Below the pieces are notes generated by a model, which made no database searches, was not told where the DNA came from, and saw only the letters and a program-made list of their open reading frames with translations. A stretch of DNA of 64,000 bases from contig JAQUIT010000009.1 of the NCBI GenBank assembly GCA_028681335.1, positions 1 to 64,000 on the forward strand. The letters run 5' to 3'. Shown in pieces: positions 27,101 to 35,040 of the stretch (position 1 is the first letter of the stretch; every line of letters begins with the position of its first letter). The stretch is from Desulfuromonadaceae bacterium. Its GTDB lineage: Bacteria > Desulfobacterota > Desulfuromonadia > Geobacterales > Pseudopelobacteraceae. A program made the position numbers and the translations under genes.

Positions 27101-30100
27101 TTGACAGATCAACAGCTGCGACACCGCTTGACGCAACGACGCTTGCCGGAGCTGGAGAGGCACCGGCACCGAGGTAACGGGCAATTTCTCCGAGCGTGTG
27201 CAGAGTCCCCAGATGCTCGGGACCGATGACCGGCGAACCGGGAAGACGTTCCTGCAGAGCCGAGAGGATTTCCACCCGTTTGATCGAGTCGATGCCGAGA
27301 TCGGAGTCAAGTCCCATCTCCATCTCCAGCATCTCGACCGGATAGCCGGTCTTCTCGCTGACAACTGATAGCAGGGCCTCGGTAATGTTTGACAGATCAA
27401 CAGCTGCGGCACCGCTTGACGCAATGACGCTTGCCGGAGCTGGGGATGCACCGGCACCGAGGTGACGGGCTATTTCTCCGAGCGTGTGCAGGGTTCCAAG
27501 GTGTTCAGGTCCAATGACCGGCGAACCGGGAAGACGTTCCTGCAGAGCCGAGAGGATTTCCACGCGTTTGATTGAATCAATGCCGAGATCGGAATCAAGC
27601 CCCATCTCCATCTCCAGCATCTCGACCGGATAGCCGGTCTTCTCGCTGACCACGGCCAGCAGGGTCTCGGCAACACGGTCACTCTGCTGCTGAACAACCG
27701 GAGCAGGCGTAGCGACAACAGGCGGCAACACGCTTCGGGGTACAGATACAGACAACGACGGTGCTGCATGCACGGCAACGGTAGGGGAAAATGCTGCTGG
27801 TGAGAGAGTTGAACCGGAGCCGCCGTGCAGAATCTGCTGTTGTTGTTCCAGAAGAAGTTGGATCGTCTTGCCGGCAGCGTCCTGTCCTTCGAGGAAACGA
27901 CGGTGTAGCTGGGCAGTCTCTTCCTGAATACGTGTGAGTGCAGTCATTCCTTCCCTGGTGACCCGCAATGATTCGGAGAGTATGTCTCGCGACAGCTCCG
28001 ACGGTTTCGTTGTGGCGGCAGGTTGGTGGAACAGTTGCGAAGAACCTGGAACAGCTGCACCTGATGCCGGGCGCGGCGTGACCGGTGGGCGTTTCGCTTT
28101 CGGTTTTACATAATTGGCACCATTCAGGTTTATTGTCAGCAACGGTTTTTTGCCGGTTGCCGGAGGAGTGGCAACATAGCCTTCGTCCCACCCGTCAAGT
28201 TTGACGTTGTGTCCGGTCACGGCCAGTAGGGCCAGGCAGCGGGCAAGATCAACAATACCGGAACGTTTACCAGCGGAGGCATCAAGTGCCGTTACGGTAT
28301 ATGGACGACCGGCGAGTATGGCGGCGACAAGGCCACTCAGACGCGCACCGGGACCGATTTCGACAAATGTGCGTATTCCGGCGGCGTACAGAGCCTCAAT
28401 TTCAGCGACAAATTCAACCGGTTGAGCGAGTTGTCCAGCCAGTATTTTTTTGGCTTTACCAGCATCAGCCGGGTAACAGGCAGCAGTGCTGTTTGCGTAA
28501 ACCGGGACCGAACCGGCAGAAATGGTAATGTCGGCCAGTGCGGACAGCAGCGGGGCGGCGGCATCGGCTACGAGAGGGCTGTGGAATGCCGCTGCAACCG
28601 TCAGACGCTTGCAGGAAAGTTTACGGGATACGCAGGCTCCGGCAGCACGGTTTATCTCAGAGCTGCTTCCTGATAACACCGCCTGATTGGGTGCGTTGCG
28701 GTTGGCAATGACAAGATCGAACTTTTCGTCGTCAATGAGCTGTTGCACCTCTGCCAGAGGGGCGGATACTGCCAGCATGGTGCCGCGGTCGCCGTCACCG
28801 GCGGCCATTAACTGACCACGCAGACGGGAAAGGGCATGGAAGGAGCTTTCGTCCAGACGTCCTGCAGCGCAGAGTGCGGTGAGCTCACCATAGCTGTGCC
28901 CGGCAGTCGCATCCGGTGTTAGTCCGAATGACTCCAACACGCGCAGTGCACCGAGACTGACGGCGCCGATGGCCGGCTGGGCGACATCGGTGGCGCGCAA
29001 AGAAGCTTCCTGAACTTCACGAGCTGTGTCGCTGAAAGCCGACGGTGGGTAGATCAGGTCGGAAAGGCTGTTGCCAGTAGACGCGACGAACCCGCGCTCT
29101 GCAGAATCAAGGCTGGCCAGCATCTGCGGAAAGCTGCAGGCCAGATCGCGCAGCATGCCGGTATACTGTGCTCCCTGACCGGGGAAGAGTATGCCTATTT
29201 TGCCGGGTGCAGCTCCGGTTGCAAAACAGGCACCATCCGGCGTACTCCAGGAAATATCCGGATTCTTGCGCAGCATGGTTAATGCGTTGTTGCAAAGAGA
29301 TTTGAGCGGGGTCTTGTCACACTCAACGATCAGTGCCAGACGGCAGGGGGCGGTAGCGTCAAAAGCTCTACGGAGGTCCGCTGCAAGCGAACGGATCTCA
29401 TCCCAGTCCTGCTTTTCGGCAACCGCATCAAGCGCTTTTTCCAAAGCAGGGGCGGATGGAGCGGAAAAGGGGAGGAGCTGAACTGAACCGTCCCAGTCCA
29501 CAGTTGTTGCCACAGGCTGGTACTCTTCAAGCACGACGTGGAAGTTTGAACCACCGAAGCCAAGGGCGCTGACCGCAGCCCGACGTGGCTGTCCATTGCG
29601 GGAAAGCCAGGGACGCTTTCGGTCAGTGAGGTAAAATGGAGTTTGCCCCTCTGACACCTCACGCAACGGTTGCTGTACCTTTATGGTTGGGGGGATGACC
29701 TTGTGGTGCAGCGCCAGGGCAGCCTTGATCATCCCGGCGGCACCTGCGGCCGCTTTTGTATGTCCGATCTGGGACTTGACTGAACCGAGGGCACACCACG
29801 GTTTGTCGGCTTCGCCGTAGATGTTGCGCAGGGCTGACACTTCAACCGCATCACCAACCTTTGTACCGGTACCGTGTGCTTCCACCAGACCGATACTGGC
29901 CGGGGTAACTCCGGCACGTTCATAGGCGTTCTTGATGGCCTTTTTCTGCCCGGAAGCACTGGGAGTGTAAATCGCTTCACCCTTGCCGTCACTGGAAGAA
30001 CCGACGCCGCGAATGACCGCGTAGATTCGGTCTCCATCACGTTCGGCATCGGCCAGGCGCTTAACGACCATGATGCCAAGTCCTTCACCAAGGATGGTGC

Positions 30101-30926
30101 CGTCTCCCGAGGCATCAAACGGCTTGATATCGCCGCTCGGCGAAAGCGCCGGGGTCTTGCTGAAGCACATGTACATGAATATATCGTTAAAGGTGTCAAT
30201 ACCGCCTGTTACCACCATATCGGATTTGCCGGTTTCCAGTTCCATGGCAGCCAGGTGCAGGGCGCTGAGTGAACTGGCACAAGCTGCATCCACAACACAG
30301 TTTGTGCCACCCAGGTCAAATTGCTTGCTGATTCTTCCGGCAACAACATTTCCGAGGAGGCCGGGAAAGGAATTCTCCTGCCAGGACACATAGGAGTCGG
30401 AGATGCGCTGCACAACGTCTGCGGCGGTGGTGTCATCAACTCCGGCATCTTTCAGTGCCGCCTTCCAGTGGGGATGCCCGAGACGTGCTGCAAGCGGGAT
30501 GACTAATTCGAGTGTACCGGTGACGCCCAGTATGACGCTGACCCGGTCGCGGTCGTACTGGCGGTCGGCACCGTAGCCGGCATCCTTGAGCGCATTGCCG
30601 GTAGCCACTAAACCAAGTAGCTGGGAAGTGTCGATTGCCTCCATTGTCGTGGGGGGGATATTGTATTCCATCGGGTTGAAGGGCACATCGGACAGAAACC
30701 CGCCACGGCGTCCGTAGGTCATGTCGGGAGATTTAGGGTCCTGGCTGTGGTAATCTTCTACGCGCCAATGGCTCGCAGGAATATCGGTAATAGCGTCTAT
30801 CCCTTCACGGATGTTGGCCCAATAGGTGTCACTGTCTTTGGCACGTGGAAAGAGGCATCCTATTCCGATGATTGCCAGAGATGAAGTGCCGGCGGAAGTT
30901 GTTTTATTGGTAGTATCTTTTATCAC
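24156..30926 (-). CDS. pfaA: PfaA-like megasynthase subunit: KS-AT-ACPx4-KR-DH
   Basis: A 2256-residue iterative polyketide/PUFA synthase subunit. Ketosynthase: Cys216 in VDAACASSL, His351 in EAHGTGT, His389 in IGHTKAA. Malonyl/acyl transferase: FPGQGAQ near 581 and Ser678 in GHSYGE. A helix-rich linker follows (LTRIQEETAQLH). Four tandem ACPs have GIDSI Ser at about 1118, 1214, 1310 and 1405. The ketoreductase has TGGGRGV near 1690 and a Tyr in VDYAVANE. The C-terminal hot-dog dehydratase contains HVIDGKAVLPMAMA. It extends a chain with malonyl units on the ACPs; the partners are PfaC and PfaD. It overlaps pfaD by four bases (ATGA) and is translationally coupled. Confidence 0.95.
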   Translation of the reverse strand: MIKDTTNKTTSAGTSSLAIIGIGCLFPRAKDSDTYWANIREGIDAITDIPASHWRVEDYHSQDPKSPDMTYGRRGGFLSDVPFNPMEYNIPPTTMEAIDTSQLLGLVATGNALKDAGYGADRQYDRDRVSVILGVTGTLELVIPLAARLGHPHWKAALKDAGVDDTTAADVVQRISDSYVSWQENSFPGLLGNVVAGRISKQFDLGGTNCVVDAACASSLSALHLAAMELETGKSDMVVTGGIDTFNDIFMYMCFSKTPALSPSGDIKPFDASGDGTILGEGLGIMVVKRLADAERDGDRIYAVIRGVGSSSDGKGEAIYTPSASGQKKAIKNAYERAGVTPASIGLVEAHGTGTKVGDAVEVSALRNIYGEADKPWCALGSVKSQIGHTKAAAGAAGMIKAALALHHKVIPPTIKVQQPLREVSEGQTPFYLTDRKRPWLSRNGQPRRAAVSALGFGGSNFHVVLEEYQPVATTVDWDGSVQLLPFSAPSAPALEKALDAVAEKQDWDEIRSLAADLRRAFDATAPCRLALIVECDKTPLKSLCNNALTMLRKNPDISWSTPDGACFATGAAPGKIGILFPGQGAQYTGMLRDLACSFPQMLASLDSAERGFVASTGNSLSDLIYPPSAFSDTAREVQEASLRATDVAQPAIGAVSLGALRVLESFGLTPDATAGHSYGELTALCAAGRLDESSFHALSRLRGQLMAAGDGDRGTMLAVSAPLAEVQQLIDDEKFDLVIANRNAPNQAVLSGSSSEINRAAGACVSRKLSCKRLTVAAAFHSPLVADAAAPLLSALADITISAGSVPVYANSTAACYPADAGKAKKILAGQLAQPVEFVAEIEALYAAGIRTFVEIGPGARLSGLVAAILAGRPYTVTALDASAGKRSGIVDLARCLALLAVTGHNVKLDGWDEGYVATPPATGKKPLLTINLNGANYVKPKAKRPPVTPRPASGAAVPGSSQLFHQPAATTKPSELSRDILSESLRVTREGMTALTRIQEETAQLHRRFLEGQDAAGKTIQLLLEQQQQILHGGSGSTLSPAAFSPTVAVHAAPSLSVSVPRSVLPPVVATPAPVVQQQSDRVAETLLAVVSEKTGYPVEMLEMEMGLDSDLGIDSIKRVEILSALQERLPGSPVIGPEHLGTLHTLGEIARHLGAGASPAPASVIASSGAAAVDLSNITEALLSVVSEKTGYPVEMLEMEMGLDSDLGIDSIKRVEILSALQERLPGSPVIGPEHLGTLHTLGEIARYLGAGASPAPASVVASSGVAAVDLSNITETLLAVVSEKTGYPVEMLEMEMGLDSDLGIDSIKRVEILSALQERLPGSPVIGPEHLGTLHTLGEIARHLGAAAAPASVGASTSNGAGASLSNITEALLSVVSEKTGYPVEMLEMEMGLDSDLGIDSIKRVEILSALQERLPGSPVIGPEHLGTLHTLGEIARHLGAAAAPCAAETCTQAEPVSTATTASETVAALPVNRSTITPVPLTAATQPLSLAHKGAIWITDDGSAFSAELYSLITASGRAAQIVSLEDAFMNAPQADLAGLVICAPSGGVTDDLFYESAFLLLKSSAQRLRQSGKNGGALLATISRLDGSFGTGNETVLADPLSGGLAGMVKTASHEWSEISCKAIDLGLFPDAASEARAVADELFLSGPLEVGLTPAGRIGLEIKDLPARAPASAAPLQPGDVVVITGGGRGVTAATAVALAEAYQPLLVLVGRSAELQPEPEWLSVLNDESQIKRAILEHASEKLHPREIESRYQSIVAGRELRTTMAKISLAGGQSVYRSVDIRDAAAVSDLLDEIRRNYGPVKGIVHGAGVLADRLIGDKTLEQFSLVYSTKVAGLRSLLEATAADDLRTIVLFSSTTGRFGRSGQVDYAVANEILNKMAQAESRRRSACRTVSINWGPWDGGMVTPALKKVFAGEGIGLIGLKEGGELLVREIAANGEPVEIIALAGATAGSLTGVAAQPDRKLCEAFNLTLTVEEYPFIRSHVIDGKAVLPMAMAVEWLAHGAMHGNPGFRFHGFNNLRICKGVIFDQGASCTLHVMAGRAEKSNSLYTVPVELVGSNDRGSVLHVSADILLATKLPEGTGSITELPVTAYNGSIYNSERLFHGADLQGIEQVDSCSPQGIAARAKAAPKPENWINQPLRNTWLTDPLVIDCAFQLMILWSFERSGSASLPTFAGSYRQFQESFPREGARIVIKITAERTHGASADIEFIDRNSGKLIARLENYECIIDPSLQKAFLRNTLEPVVA
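26590..27680 (-). repeat. Four tandem acyl-carrier-protein repeats within pfaA
   Basis: Four near-identical units with phosphopantetheine-Ser codons spaced 288, 288 and 285 bp apart. Each has the core motif DSDLGIDSIKRVEIL followed by a GPEHLGTLHTLGEI helix, and ends in an Ala/Pro-rich linker. The DNA is also very similar between copies, so the copies either duplicated recently or are kept alike by gene conversion. Tandem ACPs are normal in PUFA synthases, where their number affects yield. Confidence 0.95.
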
Positions 30927-32446
30927 TTGATGTACTCCTGAATCTGTCTGTCTTCAAGCGGTTCTATTCTGAAATCAGCGGGGAGTCGCACGTTCTGGTA
31001 ACGGAGGATATTGGCGCGAGTCTGCAGAGCCGCACCGTACAGGATATTGCGGGCGACGGTTGCAACCTTCCTCTGCTCGGGCGTCTCAAGAAAACTACCG
31101 GCAGCCCATTCGTTGAAGGCTCCCATAGCGGGGCCGCACCACACCTGATAATCCATTGTCCGGGACGAATCGCCATCTTTTGCCCAGTGGGCAGCCTGAC
31201 CAAGATACCAGCGGAACACCAGCGCCATCAGATGCTTCGGGTCCCGTTCGGCTCGTTCCACCTGGCTTGGATCTCGTTTCAGGAAAAAGAGACGGGTATC
31301 GCGCCATATATCGGCAAGAGGCGCCTGAAAAAAGGTCTTTTCCAGCTTGGCCCGCTCAGCTGCCGGAATACTCTCCAGTCCGTCATACGCCCGGTATATT
31401 TCATACAACTTTGCCGCCCGCATCGGGAACATGGTACTACGTTTCAATACCTGTACCGTTACCCCCATTTCAAACATGTCTGCGGCTGGAGCCATGGTTA
31501 CATCGGCCTGCCGTGTTGCTGCCAGCATCGTGCGGACCGTGTCCGACGTTCCGGACTCAACACATGCCTGGTTAACTGACCCGGTCATGATGTAGGCAGC
31601 CCCCATCGCAAATGCGGCTGCAGCAGCGGACGGAGTGGCAATGCCACCACCAAGCCCGACACGCAAATCAACGCTATAACCAAACTTCTGCTTCATCCTC
31701 GCAGCCAATGAGACGATGGTCGGGAAGAGGGCCAGGGCAGGCCGGTTGTCGGTATGTCCTCCGGAATCAGCTTCGGCGGTAATCTCCTGTGCCATTGGAA
31801 TCAGGGCGGCCAGTTCTGCCTGTTCAGCGGTGAGAGCACCTTCTTCGACCAGTTTCTTCAGGAATTTCTCCGGCGGAGGAGAAAAGAACCTTTCTGCCAG
31901 TTCTTCTCTTGATACCTTGGCAATGATCCGGTTTGGAACCAGGATTTTACCTTCGGCGGTGCGCCGGATACCGTGGGTACGGTAGCGAACAAGCGGCAGA
32001 GTGAGGGCCAGAAAAGCTGAAGCTTCAACCAGTCGCACCCCTTTGCGGATGTACAATTCGGCAAGAGCCGATTCCAGTTCTGGTTCATGGGGTGAGTGTA
32101 TCAGGTTAAAACCGCACGGAAACTCGGCACCCGAAAGATGATCAACTGCTGCTTCCACAGCTGAGAATGGCAGCCCAGCTGCTCCGAAAAAACCCAGCAT
32201 TCCGGCGCGACCCAACTCCTCGGAAATGGCAACAGAGCTGATTCCTTTGGCCATCGAACCACCGATGTAGGGATAGCGGATTCCTAAGTCGTTGCAGAAT
32301 CCCTGATCGCCAAGCTGTTCCGGTATCAGCGGCGGGACATAGAGGGAAAAAGACGTAGAGTCCGGGCCAACGGCAGTAAAATTGACAGGTTGAGAAAGTT
32401 TACGGAGGGCTTCTGTAAAGTTGTCGTCAGTATTTGGAGAAATCAA
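30923..32446 (-). CDS. pfaD: PfaD-like trans-acting enoyl reductase (FMN, 2-nitropropane dioxygenase family)
   Basis: A 507-residue PfaD/FabK-type TIM-barrel protein. The N-terminal GGSMAKGISSVAISEELGRAG segment and the LGGGIATPSAAAAAFAMGAAYIMTGSVNQA phosphate/FMN-binding region are typical. PfaD reduces enoyl-ACP intermediates in PUFA synthesis. It is the first gene of the operon, as in myxobacterial pfa1-pfa2-pfa3 loci and unlike marine gammaproteobacteria, where pfaD is last. The only in-frame start before the conserved region is TTG at 32446, and no good ribosome-binding site precedes it; an in-frame TGA lies 18 bases upstream. Weak initiation may limit expression of the whole coupled operon. 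Confidence 0.93.
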   Translation of the reverse strand: MISPNTDDNFTEALRKLSQPVNFTAVGPDSTSFSLYVPPLIPEQLGDQGFCNDLGIRYPYIGGSMAKGISSVAISEELGRAGMLGFFGAAGLPFSAVEAAVDHLSGAEFPCGFNLIHSPHEPELESALAELYIRKGVRLVEASAFLALTLPLVRYRTHGIRRTAEGKILVPNRIIAKVSREELAERFFSPPPEKFLKKLVEEGALTAEQAELAALIPMAQEITAEADSGGHTDNRPALALFPTIVSLAARMKQKFGYSVDLRVGLGGGIATPSAAAAAFAMGAAYIMTGSVNQACVESGTSDTVRTMLAATRQADVTMAPAADMFEMGVTVQVLKRSTMFPMRAAKLYEIYRAYDGLESIPAAERAKLEKTFFQAPLADIWRDTRLFFLKRDPSQVERAERDPKHLMALVFRWYLGQAAHWAKDGDSSRTMDYQVWCGPAMGAFNEWAAGSFLETPEQRKVATVARNILYGAALQTRANILRYQNVRLPADFRIEPLEDRQIQEYIK

Positions 32447-32592
32447 TTGAATGTACTCGTTTCACAGGGTTCGATTTTACTGCCCGCTGCTTGTCAAAGT
32501 GACACACATAGTATATCCAATAGCGATTGAGTCCCATGGTTAGCTTTGAGTAAAGCGGGGCAGGGTGTTCATGAAGCATGGTATAAAAATAA

Positions 32593-33213
32593 TTAGGTTT
32601 TGATCCGGACTTTTCGCCCGTCTACCTGTATTTTTCCTTCTACAAACAGCTTGATTGCCGTAGTAAAGGTCTGGTGTTCTGCCTTCTGGATCCTGGCTGA
32701 GAGTGTTTCTTCCGTATCATCCTGCTCTACAGGTACAACCGATTGCAGGATGATTGGTCCGGTATCGGTGCCGCAGTCAACAAAATGTACGGTACAGCCG
32801 GAGTAGCGAACTCCGTAGTCAAGAGCCTGTTGCTGGGCATGGAGCCCCTGAAAGGATGGAAGCAGGGCAGGGTGAATATTCATGATCGCGTTTGGAAAAG
32901 CATCTACCATGGCGTCAGTCAGGATTCTCATGAAACCGGCCAGAACTACCAGATCAACTTTATAGCTGCGCAGAATTTCTACGGTGGCGCTGTCGTATGA
33001 GCGTCGCTCGGGGAATCTGGTGTTTTCATGAACGACAACCGGTATGCCATGCTTAGCGGCACGGGTAAGAGCATAGGCGTCGGCCTTGTTACTGACAACG
33101 CATGCTATCTCGGCGTTGATCTCTCCCGATTCGATTCTGTCGATGATGACCTGAAGGTTGGTACCACTTCCTGAGACCAGGACACCTAAGCGGCAGGGTG
33201 AGCTCTCTGACAT
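32593..33213 (-). CDS. purN: Phosphoribosylglycinamide formyltransferase
   Basis: A 206-residue PurN: N-terminal LVSGSGTNLQ binding the phosphoribosyl substrate, the catalytic NIHPALLPSF motif with the conserved Asn and His (about residues 111-119), and DCGTDTGPII with the catalytic Asp. It transfers a formyl group from 10-formyl-THF to GAR in step 3 of purine synthesis. It follows purM with only a few bases between and a GGGGAG ribosome site inside the junction, so the pair is an operon. Confidence 0.97.
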   Translation of the reverse strand: MSESSPCRLGVLVSGSGTNLQVIIDRIESGEINAEIACVVSNKADAYALTRAAKHGIPVVVHENTRFPERRSYDSATVEILRSYKVDLVVLAGFMRILTDAMVDAFPNAIMNIHPALLPSFQGLHAQQQALDYGVRYSGCTVHFVDCGTDTGPIILQSVVPVEQDDTEETLSARIQKAEHQTFTTAIKLFVEGKIQVDGRKVRIKT

Positions 33214-33219
33214 ATAGCG

Positions 33220-34272
33220 TTACTCCCCAACCAACTCGACTCGCTCAGTACCAGTTTCACAGGCGGCAATATCGCCAATAACCCAGGCTGATTCACCCAT
33301 TCCGTTCAGGCGATCAATAATTTCCTCCGTCTGATCCTCCGCGACAACCAGCACCATGCCGATGCCCATATTGAAGGTCCGGTACATCTCGTCACGTTCA
33401 ACGTTGCCCGCCTTCTGCAAAACCTTAAACAGATTCGAGCGTTCCCACGTGTTTGTATTAATGTTGGCCTGGCATCCTTTGGGAAGCACACGGGGAACAT
33501 TTTCCAGAAGGCCGCCGCCGGTGATATGGGCGATACCGTTAATTGAAAAATCTTTGAGCAGGTTCAGAATCGAGCGTACGTAGATGCGGGTAGGGGTAAG
33601 TAGTACATCAGCTACCGAGGCACCGGCACCGGGAAATTCATCACTAATGGAGAGACCCAGATGATCGAAAATGAGGGTTCTTGCAAGAGAATAACCGTTG
33701 CTATGCAGGCCGCTGGACGCAATGCCGATCAGTTTGTTGCCGACCGATATGCATGAACCGTCGATGATATTATCACGATCAACAACACCGACGGTAAAAC
33801 CGGCAACGTCATATTCGCCATCAGCGTAAAAGCCGGGCATTTCGGCGGTTTCGCCGCCAATAAGGGCGCAACCTGCCTGCTTGCATCCTTCTGCAATTCC
33901 CTTCACTATCTCAGCACCCTTTTCAGGGAGCAGCTTTCCTGTTGCCAGGTAATCCAGAAAAAACAGCGGCTCAGCGCCCTGGACAATGATGTCGTTTACG
34001 CACATAGCAACAAGATCGATGCCGACAGTATCGTGGCGGTCTGTCAGAAAAGCAATTTTGAGCTTTGTTCCAACACCATCAGTACCTGAAACCAGGACAG
34101 GGTTTTTGTATTTCGACGTATTGAGAGAAAATAAGCCGCCAAAACCACCAATGTCTGCAAGAACCTCTGGTCGCGACGTTGCTTTCACTAACGGCTTGAT
34201 CAGATTGACAAAACTGTTGCCGGCGGCAATATCAACACCGGAATCTTTATAGGTTACAGGTTTTACACTCAT
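33220..34272 (-). CDS. purM: Phosphoribosylformylglycinamidine cyclo-ligase
   Basis: A 350-residue PurM (AIR synthetase). It starts with the YKDSGVDI segment, then has GTDGVGTKLKIA (about residues 65-76), GGETAEMPGFY (about 140-150) and ITGGGLLENVPRVLP (about 249-263), all family hallmarks. It catalyses ATP-dependent ring closure of FGAM to AIR, step 5 of purine synthesis. A strong AGAGGGGGGA ribosome site precedes the ATG. It is the first gene of a purM-purN pair, divergent from the lytic transglycosylase. Confidence 0.97.
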   Translation of the reverse strand: MSVKPVTYKDSGVDIAAGNSFVNLIKPLVKATSRPEVLADIGGFGGLFSLNTSKYKNPVLVSGTDGVGTKLKIAFLTDRHDTVGIDLVAMCVNDIIVQGAEPLFFLDYLATGKLLPEKGAEIVKGIAEGCKQAGCALIGGETAEMPGFYADGEYDVAGFTVGVVDRDNIIDGSCISVGNKLIGIASSGLHSNGYSLARTLIFDHLGLSISDEFPGAGASVADVLLTPTRIYVRSILNLLKDFSINGIAHITGGGLLENVPRVLPKGCQANINTNTWERSNLFKVLQKAGNVERDEMYRTFNMGIGMVLVVAEDQTEEIIDRLNGMGESAWVIGDIAACETGTERVELVGE

Positions 34273-34396
34273 ATTAATCCCCCCTCTTTACGCAAAGAAT
34301 CTTTGTAGAACATGACCTCTTAAAAGTCAATTTCAAACTGCCTTCAAAAACATATTTATCAGAATATCTCTTGACAAATCCGCATCTTCTGGGATT

Positions 34397-35038
34397 ATGG
34401 ATAAAATGCTATCAATACAACAGTCATATGTGGCCGCCGCTATACTCTGCCTTACTGCGGTTTTGCTCTTTGCACCGCTGACACTGCGATGCGCCGGTGC
34501 AGACATATACAGGTATGTTGATGAGGATGATATTGTTCATTTCACCGATGCACCAACCGATAAGCGCTTTAAAATTTTCATGCGTGACCTTAAAAAAGAC
34601 AAGCAGCTACGGACCAAACTCAAATACGCATCTTCGGTAAATCCCGCTGAATTTGAACAGCTTATTAAGACATGCTCTGATAAATACGGTGTCAGTTCCA
34701 GCCTGATAAAGGCGGTTATTCATGCCGAATCCGGCTATAACCCGAATGCCGTCTCCAGCAAAGGGGCCAGCGGCTTGATGCAGTTAATGCCTGCAACCGC
34801 TAAGTCGTTGAAAGTCGCCGACCGGTTCAACCCGAAAGACAATGTCGAGGGCGGGGTGAAGTACCTCCGTTTTCTGCTTGATACGTTTCAGGGCGATGTC
34901 TCGCTGGCTGTTGCTGCCTATAATGCGGGGTTAAGCAGGGTCGCCAAGTACGGCGGAATTCCCCCGTACAATGAAACACGAACCTATGTAAACCGGGTTC
35001 TTTCCTACATGAAGAGTTATCAGGAAAGTGGTATTTAA
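34397..35038 (+). CDS. Periplasmic lytic transglycosylase (SLT) with N-terminal DUF4124-like segment
   Basis: A 213-residue secreted protein. A signal peptide (about residues 4-35) is followed by IYRYVDEDDIVHFTDAPTD, the DUF4124-like segment. The SLT domain begins with a CSDKYGVSSSLIKAVIHAESGYNPNAVS region containing the catalytic Glu in HAESGYN. GASGLMQLMPATA and AVAAYNAGLSRVAKYGG complete the goose-lysozyme-like fold. It cleaves peptidoglycan to anhydro-muropeptides in the periplasm. A TTGACA lies upstream, but its -10 would overlap the ATG, so the promoter is uncertain. pgsA follows two bases later. Confidence 0.92.
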   Translation: MDKMLSIQQSYVAAAILCLTAVLLFAPLTLRCAGADIYRYVDEDDIVHFTDAPTDKRFKIFMRDLKKDKQLRTKLKYASSVNPAEFEQLIKTCSDKYGVSSSLIKAVIHAESGYNPNAVSSKGASGLMQLMPATAKSLKVADRFNPKDNVEGGVKYLRFLLDTFQGDVSLAVAAYNAGLSRVAKYGGIPPYNETRTYVNRVLSYMKSYQESGI

Positions 35039-35040
35039 TA

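Noticed and set aside
26590..27680. CRISPR-like repeat array
   Set aside because: The 285-288-bp repeats are in-frame ACP domains with the conserved phosphopantetheine Ser, not short direct repeats with spacers.
32447..32592. Sigma-54 promoter for the pfa-ole operon
   Set aside because: I looked for GG-N10-GC spacing upstream of pfaD because a sigma-54 activator is nearby, but found no acceptable match. A TATACT-like -10 exists without a good -35.
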